From NCBI GenBank assembly GCA_934702355.1, contig CAKUXX010000005.1:94517-158516 (forward strand): a DNA stretch of 64,000 nucleotides, written 5' to 3'. Source of the stretch: an uncultured Methanomassiliicoccales archaeon (lineage in GTDB: Archaea; Thermoplasmatota; Thermoplasmata; Methanomassiliicoccales; Methanomethylophilaceae). Shown one piece after another: positions 25,791-34,956 of the stretch (position 1 is the stretch's first letter; every line of letters begins with the position of its first letter). Both the position numbers and the translations under genes were made by a program. The notes under the pieces were generated by a model. That model did not search any database and was not told where the DNA came from. It saw only the letters and a list, made by a program, of their open reading frames with translations.

Positions 25791-27596
25791 TCAGTCGAAG
25801 AGTTCGTCGGGAGGTATCCCGAGAAGGCCGAGGAATCCCGTGACCCTCTCGTCGGCCGTATCGGTCTGGAATCTGTACGTTCCGGTGGCCTCATCATAAT
25901 GGATGAGGCTGTTGGCGCAGCTCGTGACGAAGAAATCCGCCGTCACGTTGCGCTGGAGTCTCTTGACGCCATACCCGCATCTGGGGATCATATCGTCTTC
26001 AAGTTCATCCAGACCGCGTCTCAGAAGCAGTTGTATCACGGCCCTGACAAGGGCCGAGATGAGGATCACAGTGACTAGGGCATCGGCCCTTCCGGCATCC
26101 TTCATGAACAGTCTTTCCACGAGGATCGGTCTCTTGCCCGTTTTGAACGAGCCTTCGACCTTCCATTCGTTGGAGTACAGGCGGACCAGACCCTCGGCCG
26201 TCAGGCCGAGGTCCGGGTCCGATTCCACGGTCGGAACGTTGCTCAGGAGCATGATGTATCCTTCACGACGGCGCAGAGTCTCCGCCTTCTCTGCGTTAAC
26301 CTCCCACTTGACGTCCACGGTCCACCTGTCGGAACGGCGGATGTCCGTTCCGTCCCTGCGGGGACACCCGCGCGGACGGGATTCCACAAGGTCGTGGATG
26401 TACTCCGCGGAAACATCCACGATTCCTTTGGACTGCTTCTTCCTGAACCGTTCGAACGCCTTCACGGCATCCTTCTCGCAGCTGTACTCCCTATCGAAGT
26501 TCTCCAGGGCCTTCCTGAAGGATGCTATCTGCTTCTCGACCGCCTGCTCGCCCTTTCCCTTGAGCGTGCTGGTCTCCACCACTACCGCTCTCAATCTGAC
26601 CCCGTCTGAGACCACTTCGGTCTCGAGGATGCGGCGTTCCGCCGCATCCTTCCTCTCGGATACCTTCCCGATCGGCCGGAGATCGTTGAGATCGACGGAC
26701 ATCAGGGTCTTTTCCAGAAGCTTGTCTTCGAAGTTCACAGGACATCTCGAAAGGAAGTAGATCCCATCTTCCACCATCATGTTGATGAGCTTGGCATTGA
26801 CCAATTTGGAATCGGCCACGTAGATCAGGTGCTCCTGACGGAGCACCTCTCTTAGAAGTTCGAGGCACATCTCGTTCCATTTCGGGTCCGCGGTATTACC
26901 ATCCAGCGGTTTGCTCACCAGGGGGACTCCGTCCTCCTGGACGACGTTCCCGATCATGTACTGCTTGAGATCGGGACGATGGTCCTTGGAATATCCGCGG
27001 GTGATGTGGATGGAATCCATCGGATCGGGGACTCTGTCCCCGTCCGGAGATACGATGATGGCGTTCTCGTCATCATCGTACACATCGTACTCCCCGTAGA
27101 CGCTGACGGAGGTCGTGTCCGAATGGCATGCACGTGATTTTATCCCGTAGACTGTGCGAAGGGCTGCGGATGTGGCCATGAACAGCTTCTGGGAATCCGC
27201 AAAATGCAGTTTGGTCAGCGTGCGGGCCAGCATGTCCGGGTCCAGATCGCTCCAATCCTCCACGGTATCGAAGAACAGCTTGACCGGATGGCCGCGGAAA
27301 TGACCGGCGACATTCTCGATGGCGGGTCTGTACCCGCCCATCATGGGAGTCATGACCATGGCCTTGATTGCATCTCCGGGACTGACCCTGCATTGTTTGG
27401 AGTCCCATTCCACCATGTTGTTGACCATGCCGATGAAATCTATGCTGTCCAGGATCTTCGAAGTCACAGCCAAAGGGAGATTAGTGGTCTTGATGTCCGT
27501 GGTGCAGCGTTCCGCCATCTTGGCCTTCTTGCGGGTGCTTGGACGCTTGTATTCGTCCAGTCCGATCCTTCTGTAAGCCACGGATAGTTCTCCCAT
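25791..27596 (-). CDS. IS1634-family (IS4-like DDE) transposase
   Basis: A protein of 601 residues. The N-terminal domain is followed by a DDE nuclease core: Asp160 in HSDTTSVSVYG, Asp263 in YVADSKL, and Glu482 in NEWKVEGSFK, with the IS4-superfamily Y-x2-(R/W)-E-type signature. The segment ITRGYSKDHRPDLKQYMIG is typical of IS1634 members. A long insertion separates the second Asp from the Glu, as usual in this family. The start codon lies ten bases downstream of a hairpin in the leader (27608-27627), which may restrain expression. Confidence 0.93.
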   Translation of the reverse strand: MGELSVAYRRIGLDEYKRPSTRKKAKMAERCTTDIKTTNLPLAVTSKILDSIDFIGMVNNMVEWDSKQCRVSPGDAIKAMVMTPMMGGYRPAIENVAGHFRGHPVKLFFDTVEDWSDLDPDMLARTLTKLHFADSQKLFMATSAALRTVYGIKSRACHSDTTSVSVYGEYDVYDDDENAIIVSPDGDRVPDPMDSIHITRGYSKDHRPDLKQYMIGNVVQEDGVPLVSKPLDGNTADPKWNEMCLELLREVLRQEHLIYVADSKLVNAKLINMMVEDGIYFLSRCPVNFEDKLLEKTLMSVDLNDLRPIGKVSERKDAAERRILETEVVSDGVRLRAVVVETSTLKGKGEQAVEKQIASFRKALENFDREYSCEKDAVKAFERFRKKQSKGIVDVSAEYIHDLVESRPRGCPRRDGTDIRRSDRWTVDVKWEVNAEKAETLRRREGYIMLLSNVPTVESDPDLGLTAEGLVRLYSNEWKVEGSFKTGKRPILVERLFMKDAGRADALVTVILISALVRAVIQLLLRRGLDELEDDMIPRCGYGVKRLQRNVTADFFVTSCANSLIHYDEATGTYRFQTDTADERVTGFLGLLGIPPDELFD

Positions 27597-27607
27597 TCAT
27601 CTGGCTG

Positions 27608-27627
27608 ATGCGCCGTTAGTGGCGCAT
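27608..27627 (-). promoter_or_regulatory. Hairpin directly before the transposase start
   Basis: ATGCGCC and GGCGCAT (minus strand) form a 7-bp stem around a six-base loop, ending about ten bases upstream of the transposase ATG. It could lower initiation; this is inference. Confidence 0.4.
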
Positions 27628-27708
27628 ATGCATCCATCATAGATAAGGCTCTCGCTGAACATGAACGTGAACTACGAAGGATCGGGAGAACGGGACGATC
27701 CGATACCT

Positions 27709-27729
27709 GCGCGGACAGAATGTCCGCGC
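27709..27729. repeat. Subterminal perfect hairpin inside the IS
   Basis: GCGCGGACA-GAA-TGTCCGCGC is a perfect 9-bp stem with a three-base loop, about 85 bp inside the right end and upstream of the transposase. Such structures can block read-through transcription from outside. Confidence 0.6.
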
Positions 27730-27814
27730 TAAGAATGCGTGAAAGAAGGTGTGCCCGAGGCCGGACACTGTTGGAAAAATCAAAGGTCAATTACGCAAGG
27801 GTGCGGAATGTGCG

Positions 27815-27820
27815 TTTTAT
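27815..27820 (+). repeat. Right copy of target-site duplication TTTTAT
   Basis: This TTTTAT matches the six bases before the left inverted repeat. From here to 28025 the DNA is AT-rich with short TTTAACTC / TTTAGC repetitions (27871-27900) and no gene I can support; it probably holds the promoter of the next gene. Confidence 0.75.
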
Positions 27821-28025
27821 ATCAGACTTTAGGTCATTATTAAAACAAACAAGTATCGAAATTGTTCCATACTTTAACTCTAGCTTTAGCTTTAACTCTC
27901 GATATCAATCATGCAAACAATCCTATCATTACGCCATGGACAGTTCATTCACGAGTACGGCGCGTGATAACAACTCAATGTAATTTTTTTTGGATATGTA
28001 ACATCCAGGACAATCCTTATCAACC

Positions 28026-28586
28026 ATGAAAGTGAACACCCGACCGGTGACTTCTATGGAAGTGACGGTAGAGAAATTCAATCCATGGAAGGATTCCCTG
28101 TTCTCGGGGATCCTCATGGTGCTTCTGGGCGTCCTGATAATGGTGCTCGGCAATGATGCTCTCGAGTGGATCTTGATCATCGCCGGAGTGCTCTGTCTCA
28201 TAGCAGGGGCGTTCATGATCTATGAAGCAGCGAACACGAGGTTCGTCCCCACATTGGTTATGGGTGCGATCATGTTCGTTCTTGGAATAGCATTGGTGGT
28301 TCTGACCAGCGTTTTCGAGGATATCCTCATGATCATCCTGGCCCTCGGACTCATAGTGATGGGAATAATATCCCTGTTCGGAGTCGGAAACGGCTTCGCT
28401 GTGGCCAAAGGGACGAGGGTGATCTCTGTTGTGATAGGCATACTCCTGATAATCGTCGGAGGGTACGCCCTGTTCAATCTGGAGGACACCGCAGAAGTGG
28501 TGATGATCATCATCGGTGCGGTGATCACTGTATCCGGTCTGCTCGAACTGGTCGAGTCCCATCAGCTCAAGAGCATAATGGGCTGA
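28026..28586 (+). CDS. Six-helix membrane protein, DUF308/HdeD-like
   Basis: A protein of 186 residues made of paired hydrophobic helices with short polar turns (LFSGILMVLLGVLIMVLG, ILIIAGVLCLIAGAFMIYE and so on). This three-repeat, two-helix pattern is typical of DUF308 / HdeD-like membrane proteins, whose function in archaea is unknown. A later ATG at 28056 (MEVTVEKFNPW) is an equally possible start. It is a single gene that converges on the parvulin across a double hairpin. Confidence 0.65.
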   Translation: MKVNTRPVTSMEVTVEKFNPWKDSLFSGILMVLLGVLIMVLGNDALEWILIIAGVLCLIAGAFMIYEAANTRFVPTLVMGAIMFVLGIALVVLTSVFEDILMIILALGLIVMGIISLFGVGNGFAVAKGTRVISVVIGILLIIVGGYALFNLEDTAEVVMIIIGAVITVSGLLELVESHQLKSIMG

Positions 28587-28605
28587 TAGCCGGAAAGGAA
28601 AAACC

Positions 28606-28653
28606 CCCGACATCCGCAGATGTCGGGTCACCGGGCTCATTTCTGCCCGGTGA
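28606..28653. terminator. Two adjacent hairpins between convergent genes
   Basis: CCCGACATC-CGCA-GATGTCGGG (28606-28627) is a perfect 9-bp stem. It is followed by TCACCGGG / CCCGGTGA (28628-28653), which overlaps the end of the parvulin gene. Together they could terminate transcription in both directions. Confidence 0.65.
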
Positions 28654-28918
28654 TCTTTATAATGTGGTATCCGAACTCGGTCTTGACCGGTCCGACCACG
28701 TCGCCTGTCTTCCCATTGAAGCAGGCCTGTTCGAATTCGGGGACCATCTGTCCCTTGCCGAACCATCCGAGGTTGCCGCCTTTGGATTTCGACGGGCATT
28801 TCGAGAACCTTTTGGCAAGTTCTGCGAAGTCCTCTCCCTTTGCGAGGCGCTCCATGATCTTCTGGGCGTCCTTCTCGTTCCCCACCAGGATGTGGCAGGC
28901 GCTGACGGATTTTACCAT
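28637..28918 (-). CDS. Parvulin-type peptidyl-prolyl cis-trans isomerase
   Basis: A single parvulin domain of 93 residues with no signal peptide, hence cytoplasmic. The opening VSACHILVGNEKDA, the GGNLGWFGKGQMVPEFEQACF core and the C-terminal TEFGYHIIKI are the family's fold-defining segments, including the two histidines. Small stand-alone parvulins of this kind occur in Thermoplasmata and Thaumarchaeota. The ATG at 28918 is chosen because homology starts there; the frame upstream to 29059 shows none. Confidence 0.9.
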   Translation of the reverse strand: MVKSVSACHILVGNEKDAQKIMERLAKGEDFAELAKRFSKCPSKSKGGNLGWFGKGQMVPEFEQACFNGKTGDVVGPVKTEFGYHIIKITGQK

Positions 28919-29006
28919 AAGACAGAGATTGCCGTCGCAGTGATAATGATTGCCACATGAACGCACGTCGATAATCTGATTAAGAGTCTGTGCATACACC
29001 TTTGAC

Positions 29007-30518
29007 ATGAAAGGGATGAACAAGGCGATCGTCGGGGTCGTCTTCGGAATAGCACTCATTTATGCTGTCCTGTCGCTGATGCTGACGGCGCAGCACATAA
29101 TCGATGCAGGGGAGGTATCCCTGTTCCTGTTCCTTCCCCACGGGGAGGAGTTGGGCATAGACCTGTCCGATTACATCGCACCGGTCGTGGACCTCTACGC
29201 ATCGTTCATAGACACTGTTACGGGATACGTGTCCGAAGAAGGGGATGTCAAGGACTACATGTCTCTTGCCTTGGTCGTCGTGGGATTCGTCCTCGCGGCA
29301 TCCGGACTGGCCTCCCGCCCCGCATTGGATTGCAAGGGCGACAGCAACCCTGTCCAGTACCTCTGGACACACAGGCCCGGGGCGTTCGGGAAATGCCTGG
29401 CGGCTCCGTGGGGACTCATAACCGGCGCATGGTCGAAGCACAAGGTGCTTGTCATCGTTCCCATTCTGCTGCTTCCGCTCTATGTGGTCTGGTCCGTCAT
29501 GATGACGCTGTTCCTCATAGTGCCCTTCCTTCTCATCAGGCTGTTCGTCGGAGCCAAGATCTCGTCCGCCTCCAAGAAGGAGGAGAGGGAGTACAAGGAA
29601 TCCACCCTGTATGCGGTATGTCCCAAGTGCAAGAGGAATTTCGACAGGCCTAAGGTCAAATGCAGATGCGGTCTCGACATAGACTATCCCGTTCCAAGCG
29701 TGTACGGGTACAAGGTTCAGTACTGCAACAACGGGCACGAGATCCCCTGCACGTCCGGTATGCGTTCATCCCTGAGGACGATCTGTCCCTACTGCGGATC
29801 GGATATCGAGACCAGGGAGGCCGCACCCATATCTATCGCCATGGTCGGTGCAGTGGGGTCCGGAAAGACGACGCTCATGCTCTCGTCCGTGGATTCCATC
29901 ACCAAGATGGCCAGGACGAGGGATGTCATCGTTGAGCCCGTCACACCCGGTGTGTCCAAAGAGGCCGTTTCCGCAAAGAACTACGCTCCCAGGACAGCCT
30001 CCGGCGAGCTCGATACGGAATGTCTGTTCCTCAGGTCCATGAAGATGGGCGACAAGCAGCTCATGTTCAACGACATCTCCGGCCAGGAATTCGAGCCGAA
30101 GGAGAACAAGGTGCTCTTCGAGGAGTACTACAACTACACGGACGGAATACTCTTCGTCTACGATCCGATGGCATTCGGAAGGCAGAGGGCGCAGACGCCG
30201 GAGGAGGTGTTCGATTCGTTCAGCTACATGTTCTCGACGATCACCGCGTCAGGTCCGACGAAGGCATTCTCCATACCCTTCGCGGTCGTCGCCACGAGGA
30301 AGGATTCCACAGGCCTGACCGACGACAAGGTCAGGAGCAATCTGGAATCCAACGGTCAGGGTGCGTTCATCAGGGTCCTGGAGTCGATGTTCAACAATGT
30401 CAGGTACTTCTCAGTGGAGTCCCTTGGTGATGACCCTTCGGTAGCTAGGCCCGTCTGGTGGATCGTCTCCCAGTCCGACAAGGAGCTCGCCTCCGCAGTC
30501 CCGATAGGGACTGATTGA
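29007..30518 (+). CDS. Membrane-anchored zinc-ribbon GTPase-like protein
   Basis: A protein of 503 residues. Membrane helices are at about 8-27, 84-102 and 147-180. Two cysteine clusters follow: CPKCKR...CRCG at 205-222 and, at 240-263, YCNNGHEIPC plus CPYCG. A P-loop GTPase-type domain comes next, with GAVGSGKT (281-288), a DISGQE segment (356-361) in place of the DxxGQ G3 motif, and VVATRKD near 425-432 as a likely G4. The order suggests a sensor on the membrane feeding a switch GTPase, similar in layout to bacterial double-GTPase/TRAFAC-like proteins. The function is unknown. It is flanked by convergent and divergent genes with no operon partner. Confidence 0.7.
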   Translation: MKGMNKAIVGVVFGIALIYAVLSLMLTAQHIIDAGEVSLFLFLPHGEELGIDLSDYIAPVVDLYASFIDTVTGYVSEEGDVKDYMSLALVVVGFVLAASGLASRPALDCKGDSNPVQYLWTHRPGAFGKCLAAPWGLITGAWSKHKVLVIVPILLLPLYVVWSVMMTLFLIVPFLLIRLFVGAKISSASKKEEREYKESTLYAVCPKCKRNFDRPKVKCRCGLDIDYPVPSVYGYKVQYCNNGHEIPCTSGMRSSLRTICPYCGSDIETREAAPISIAMVGAVGSGKTTLMLSSVDSITKMARTRDVIVEPVTPGVSKEAVSAKNYAPRTASGELDTECLFLRSMKMGDKQLMFNDISGQEFEPKENKVLFEEYYNYTDGILFVYDPMAFGRQRAQTPEEVFDSFSYMFSTITASGPTKAFSIPFAVVATRKDSTGLTDDKVRSNLESNGQGAFIRVLESMFNNVRYFSVESLGDDPSVARPVWWIVSQSDKELASAVPIGTD

Positions 30519-30582
30519 AACATAACCGCCCGACCGGTACAAGATCGCCGGCCGGGCATTTTCAAATCAAGATCCCGAAGGA

Positions 30583-31929
30583 TCATCTTTTGGAATATTC
30601 GGCGCATTTTCTGAGGAATGAAGTCACCGCATCCGGATTGGAATAGTAATACAGGTGCGGGAATCCTGCCAGCAGGGTGCCGGTATCGTGCATGCACCTG
30701 TACTCGCGTCCGTTTGTCTTGGTGGCCAGCCAGTCCTCTCCGCAGTCGGTGCTGTCCCAATAGTGGAATTCGTGCCCTTTCACCTTGCCGATATCCGACA
30801 TCATGCCTTTTTCAGAGGGTGTGAATGTGGCATAGCCGAACCTTGTGAGCTTCCCCGTGTTGGCAACGTTGCCGTTTATGATGCCGCACATCCTGTGGGG
30901 TTTTCCTTCGGAATCCTCCATCGTCTCGTGCAGGTACATGAATCCGCCGCATTCCGCTATGCACGGCATGCCCTCGGATACCTTCCTTCTGATATCGTCG
31001 AGCATAGACCTGTTGGATTCCAGCCTGTCCGCATGGAGCTCGGGATATCCGCCGGAGAGGACGATCCCGTCGACATCGGGCAGGTGTTCATCGTTCAGCG
31101 GCGAGAACCTCACGATCTCCGCACCGCATCTCTCGAGGAGCTCGATGTTGTCCTCATAGGTGAAGCAGAACACGTCATCGTCGGCGAATCCTATTCTGAC
31201 CTTTCCGTCGATATGATCCACATCCGGAGCATGATACTCTAATTCGGGAGCTTCCCCGGCAAGTTTCAGGAGGAGGTCGATGTCCAACGTACCTTCGAGG
31301 ACCTCTGCCAGCCTGTTGAGCTTGTCGCGGAGTTCGTCGATCTCCGAAGGCATCACAAGTCCGAGATGTCTGCTCTCCAGGACCAGGTCGTTCACGCGGG
31401 GTATATATCCGACAGGCTCGATGTCCATCTCCCTCACCCTGTCGCTGAGCGTGTTGAACACCTTCTCGCTCATGTTGTTGAAAATGACCCCTTTGATGTT
31501 GTTCTCGCGGAATTCCAGGAATCCCTTCAGCATCGCCAGGGAGGATATGCTGCATCCTTTGCAGTTGAGCAGCAGGATGACGGGTATGTCCAGTCTCTGT
31601 GAGACATCGTACGAGCTCGCCTCGGTGCTGTCGATCGATATCCCGTCGTAGAATCCCATGACCCCTTCGACCACGGATATGTCGCATGTCTCGGCGGTCC
31701 TGCCGAACAGGTATCTCAGGACATCGTCCCCGACGAAGTACGGGTCGAGGTTCTTGGAACGGGCCCCGATGACCCTGGAATGGAACATCGGATCGATGTA
31801 GTCGGGTCCGCATTTGAACGAGGCGACATCCATGCCTCTGTTCACGAGGGCCTGCAGTATCCCGCAGGTCGCCAACGTCTTGCCGGAACCGCTCGCGGGG
31901 GCGGCAATCATGATCCTCGGCAGCTTCAT
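30583..31929 (-). CDS. cbiA: Cobyrinate a,c-diamide synthase
   Basis: A protein of 448 residues that amidates the a and c side chains of cobyrinate with glutamine and ATP. The P-loop-like APASGSGKT is at 10-18, followed by CGPDYIDPMFH. The class I glutamine amidotransferase half contains [12 protein letters not shown] and the nucleophile cysteine in IAECGGFMYL, with the histidine in KGHEFHYW. It overlaps the upstream fusion gene by ATGA and is last in the leftward cbi operon. A paralogue with a different role (cfbB) is at 49182-50525; gene context separates the two. Confidence 0.93.
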   Translation of the reverse strand: MKLPRIMIAAPASGSGKTLATCGILQALVNRGMDVASFKCGPDYIDPMFHSRVIGARSKNLDPYFVGDDVLRYLFGRTAETCDISVVEGVMGFYDGISIDSTEASSYDVSQRLDIPVILLLNCKGCSISSLAMLKGFLEFRENNIKGVIFNNMSEKVFNTLSDRVREMDIEPVGYIPRVNDLVLESRHLGLVMPSEIDELRDKLNRLAEVLEGTLDIDLLLKLAGEAPELEYHAPDVDHIDGKVRIGFADDDVFCFTYEDNIELLERCGAEIVRFSPLNDEHLPDVDGIVLSGGYPELHADRLESNRSMLDDIRRKVSEGMPCIAECGGFMYLHETMEDSEGKPHRMCGIINGNVANTGKLTRFGYATFTPSEKGMMSDIGKVKGHEFHYWDSTDCGEDWLATKTNGREYRCMHDTGTLLAGFPHLYYYSNPDAVTSFLRKCAEYSKR

Positions 31930-33923
31930 GGACGCCTCACCACCGCTATGTATACGGGGTTCTGGGCGGTCATCAGGTGATATCTGCCGAGTTTCCTCGC
32001 TCTGGAGACGTTAATGTTCGTGATGTCCTCCTCGATCAATCCGAGGTCCTTGCAGACCTCCATGGTCTCTGCCATGGTCTCGATCGTGACGGAGTTGATG
32101 ACCATCCTGATCTTGGGATTCTTCTCAAGGAGGCATTCGGCTATCTGTTTCAGATTCCCGGACGATCCCCCTATGAACGCATGGGTGGGGGTCGGGAGGT
32201 CGGCCATGGCCTCGGGGGCCAGCCCTCTGATGACATGGACGTTCTGCGTCCTGAATTTGCGTTTGTTGGTCTCGATGAGATCGGCTGCGACATCCTCCTT
32301 CTCTATGGCGTACACGGATCCCTCGCAGGCGACCCTTGCCATCTCGATGGACACGGAACCTGTTCCCGCACCGACATCGTATATCACGGAATCGGGCGAC
32401 AGCTTCAGTTTTGCCACGGACAGGGCGCGGACCTCGCTCTTGGTCATCGGTGCGTCCCCGCGGACGAAGTCCTCATCCGGGATGCTGATGGGGTTGGTCG
32501 TATCCGCATTGTCATTCTCGATCAGTGCGACGCACAGGTCTCCGAAGGTCCCTTCCGCTAGCTCGGAGGGCTTCCCCGATACGAGGGATTCGCTGTCGTA
32601 GCCGAAGTCCCATCCGACATGCACTGTGACATCGTCCAGGCCGTATTCCGCGAGGTCCTTGCACATGGACCTGACGGAGTCTGTGGCGGACAGGAGCGTG
32701 AAAACCTTGGGGTGCGTGTCGACCAGGTTGACCAGGTTGCTCTCCCTTCCGTGGGCGCTGGTCAGATGGGCATCCTGCCACGGGGTCCCGACCTTGGCGC
32801 ACATATGGACCACGGACGATATCCCGGGTTCGACGTCCACGTCGAATAGGTTTCCGTCAATGGCATCCAGCAGTTTCTTGGCACCGCTGTAGAATCCGAC
32901 ATCGCCGGACATGAGGATCGCCGCATCCCTGAGTTCCGGATTGGATGCCAGGTAATCCATGATCTCGCGCGAGCGGTACTCCACGAGGATCTTCTTTCCA
33001 GTGGGTCCGACGGATTCTATCATCCTCTCGGCCCCGATGAGGACGTCCGCGTCCATCACCCTTGCAAGGGCCTTCTGTGTGAGGTCGCCCGGACCCATGC
33101 CTATGCCGATCAGGGATATGTGCCTCTTGGGGCATTCCGTTATCGCATCGGTCTCGGGTTTCTTTATTCCATATTCCTTGGAAAGGATCGTCACCACCTC
33201 GTCGTATCCGAGTCCGGGATCCTCGGGCCTTCTAACCAGGACGACCTTGCAGCCGGCCCTCTGGGCGGCGCGTACCTTGTCCATGAACCCTCCGGTGCTG
33301 CCCGAATCCTTTGTGACGATGAACGATGCCCCGATCTGCTTCAGGGTGGCGTAGTTGGAATCCTCTGAGAAGGGTCCCTGTGCGCATATGAGGTTCCTGC
33401 CCTCGAATCCGAGGGAGACGCACTTCTCCATCGACTCCATGGTGGAAAGGACCCTGGCGACCACCCTGTCCTTGTAATCGGGGATGCGGGTGTACCTGTC
33501 CAATTCCTTGGATCCCGTTGCGGCCAGGATGATGCCCTCGGTGTTGCAGAGATAGTCCACAGCCTCGTCCACGGACGAGACGGCGATTATCCCATCGAAA
33601 TCCGTCGGAGTGGTGTCGCGGCTCAGCCTGATGTACTCGGCCCCGGTCTCTTCGCAGGCCTGACGGACGTGCTCCGTTATCCTGGATGCATATGGGTGGG
33701 TGGCATCGACGACTGTGGAGATCTCCTTCTTCCTGATCTCGTCGGCGATTCCGGCGGTACCGCCGCAGCTGCCGACATCGACCTCCACACCGTCTTTGGA
33801 GCCCATGACCTCGGCGCCGTATCCAGTGGCCACTCTCACATGGACGGGCACGCCGTTGGACGATAGCCATTCCGACAGTCTTCTGCCCTCCGTTGTTCCC
33901 GAAAAAATCAATATGCCCTTCAT
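31926..33923 (-). CDS. cbiJET: Triple fusion: precorrin-6A reductase (CbiJ) - C5-methyltransferase (CbiE) - C15-methyltransferase/decarboxylase (CbiT)
   Basis: A protein of 665 residues carrying three consecutive steps of corrin ring building. Residues 1-255 are CbiJ-like (FSGTTEGRRL, DATHPYAS, and AATGSKELDRY through VTKDSGSTGGFMDK). Residues 268-475 are a tetrapyrrole methylase CbiE (ISLIGIGMGPGDLTQ, SGDVGFYSG). Residues 486-665 are CbiT, a class I methyltransferase (RGDAPMTKSEVRAL, DVGAGTGSVSIEMA). CbiE-CbiT fusions are well known; adding CbiJ at the front is less usual. One base separates it from cbiG, and it overlaps cbiA by 4 bases. No frameshift is evident across the joins. Confidence 0.92.
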   Translation of the reverse strand: MKGILIFSGTTEGRRLSEWLSSNGVPVHVRVATGYGAEVMGSKDGVEVDVGSCGGTAGIADEIRKKEISTVVDATHPYASRITEHVRQACEETGAEYIRLSRDTTPTDFDGIIAVSSVDEAVDYLCNTEGIILAATGSKELDRYTRIPDYKDRVVARVLSTMESMEKCVSLGFEGRNLICAQGPFSEDSNYATLKQIGASFIVTKDSGSTGGFMDKVRAAQRAGCKVVLVRRPEDPGLGYDEVVTILSKEYGIKKPETDAITECPKRHISLIGIGMGPGDLTQKALARVMDADVLIGAERMIESVGPTGKKILVEYRSREIMDYLASNPELRDAAILMSGDVGFYSGAKKLLDAIDGNLFDVDVEPGISSVVHMCAKVGTPWQDAHLTSAHGRESNLVNLVDTHPKVFTLLSATDSVRSMCKDLAEYGLDDVTVHVGWDFGYDSESLVSGKPSELAEGTFGDLCVALIENDNADTTNPISIPDEDFVRGDAPMTKSEVRALSVAKLKLSPDSVIYDVGAGTGSVSIEMARVACEGSVYAIEKEDVAADLIETNKRKFRTQNVHVIRGLAPEAMADLPTPTHAFIGGSSGNLKQIAECLLEKNPKIRMVINSVTIETMAETMEVCKDLGLIEEDITNINVSRARKLGRYHLMTAQNPVYIAVVRRP

Positions 33924-33924
33924 T

Positions 33925-34956
33925 TCAATCGAACCTCGGTCTGACGGGCTTTCTGCACACGGCCACCGTCATGCCGTTCTCTGCGGTCTTGCGCAGAATG
34001 AAATCGGTCCCTCCGGACCTGAGTGCAGCCGAGCGTTCGCAGACGCAGTCGACCGATGTGACCGATCTCACGAATCCCGACGATGAGAACTCCCCTTGGA
34101 CGGAATTGAGTTCGTCCGGGGTGTAGAATATGACTGGCGATCTGAGAGAGACGGCCAGTTCGAGGATGGCGGCCTCGTCCTTCTTCAGATCTATGCTCGC
34201 GACGGCCCCGACCCTCTTGGGGGATATCTCCAGGTCGGAGAGCGTCTTTTTGATGAACGCCTTCATGGCCTCCGGGTCGGTGTCGCGTTTGCATCCGACC
34301 CCCAGGACGATGTCCATCGGGATCAGATTCAGGGTGGAATCGAACGGTTTCTCGTCCGGATCCGATGATATGCATATGCCGAACTCCCCCGAATCGCATG
34401 GGGTGAGTCCTTCCGGGAGCTTGCCGTTGAACGGTATCTCCGATCTGAATCCTATGAACCTCCCGTCGAGTATCCTGGCCGATGCGTCTTTCGCCTTCGC
34501 GAGGGATGCGATCCTGAGTCCGTTCAGAGTGGCGAACGTGTCCACAGAGAACCTGCCGTTCAGGTCGGTGGCGGTTGTGATTATAGGTTCGGACCCTATA
34601 TCTGTCGCGATGCGGTCCACAAGGGCGTTGCAGCCTCCGATGTGTCCGGAGAGCAGCGCTATGGTCCATCTTCCCAGTTCGTCTATGCAGACGACAGCGG
34701 GGTCGGTGTCCTTCCTCTTCACATAGGGTGCGATGTACCTCACCGCGATGCCCACTGCGCCAACGTAGACGATGGCATCGCATTCCTCGAAGGACCTCCC
34801 GGTCCATTCGCTTGTGGGTCCCGGGATCTTCTCGAGCCCGAGGCTGTCGGACGATGTCTTGGCGAACAGCCTGACATCCTCTCCGGCGAGCGCATCCTTC
34901 ACCTTCATGGCGGTTCTGCAGCCGTTCGTGGAGAATGCGACGACGTTGATCCTCAT
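33925..34956 (-). CDS. cbiG: Cobalt-precorrin-5A hydrolase
   Basis: A protein of 343 residues that opens the delta-lactone of cobalt-precorrin-5A, releasing acetaldehyde. The N-terminal half has VYVGAVGIAVRYIAPYVKRKDTDPAVVCID, then LLSGHIGGCNALVDRIA. The C-terminal domain has VLGVGCKRDTDPEAM and the typical SIDLKKDEAAILELA. It overlaps cbiD by ATGA, and the fusion gene starts one base after its stop. Length and order match the anaerobic cobalamin pathway. Confidence 0.95.
   Translation of the reverse strand: MRINVVAFSTNGCRTAMKVKDALAGEDVRLFAKTSSDSLGLEKIPGPTSEWTGRSFEECDAIVYVGAVGIAVRYIAPYVKRKDTDPAVVCIDELGRWTIALLSGHIGGCNALVDRIATDIGSEPIITTATDLNGRFSVDTFATLNGLRIASLAKAKDASARILDGRFIGFRSEIPFNGKLPEGLTPCDSGEFGICISSDPDEKPFDSTLNLIPMDIVLGVGCKRDTDPEAMKAFIKKTLSDLEISPKRVGAVASIDLKKDEAAILELAVSLRSPVIFYTPDELNSVQGEFSSSGFVRSVTSVDCVCERSAALRSGGTDFILRKTAENGMTVAVCRKPVRPRFD

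Larger units (their letters stand above)
25736..27814 (-). mobile_element. IS1634-type insertion sequence, complete
   Basis: An element of 2079 bp bounded by perfect 19-bp inverted repeats: CGCACATTCCGCACCCTTG at 25736-25754 and its complement at 27796-27814. It is flanked by the 6-bp direct repeat TTTTAT. It encodes one full-length transposase. The perfect ends, flanking duplication and intact gene indicate a recent insertion. It sits between the membrane-protein remnant and another small membrane protein gene. Confidence 0.93.
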
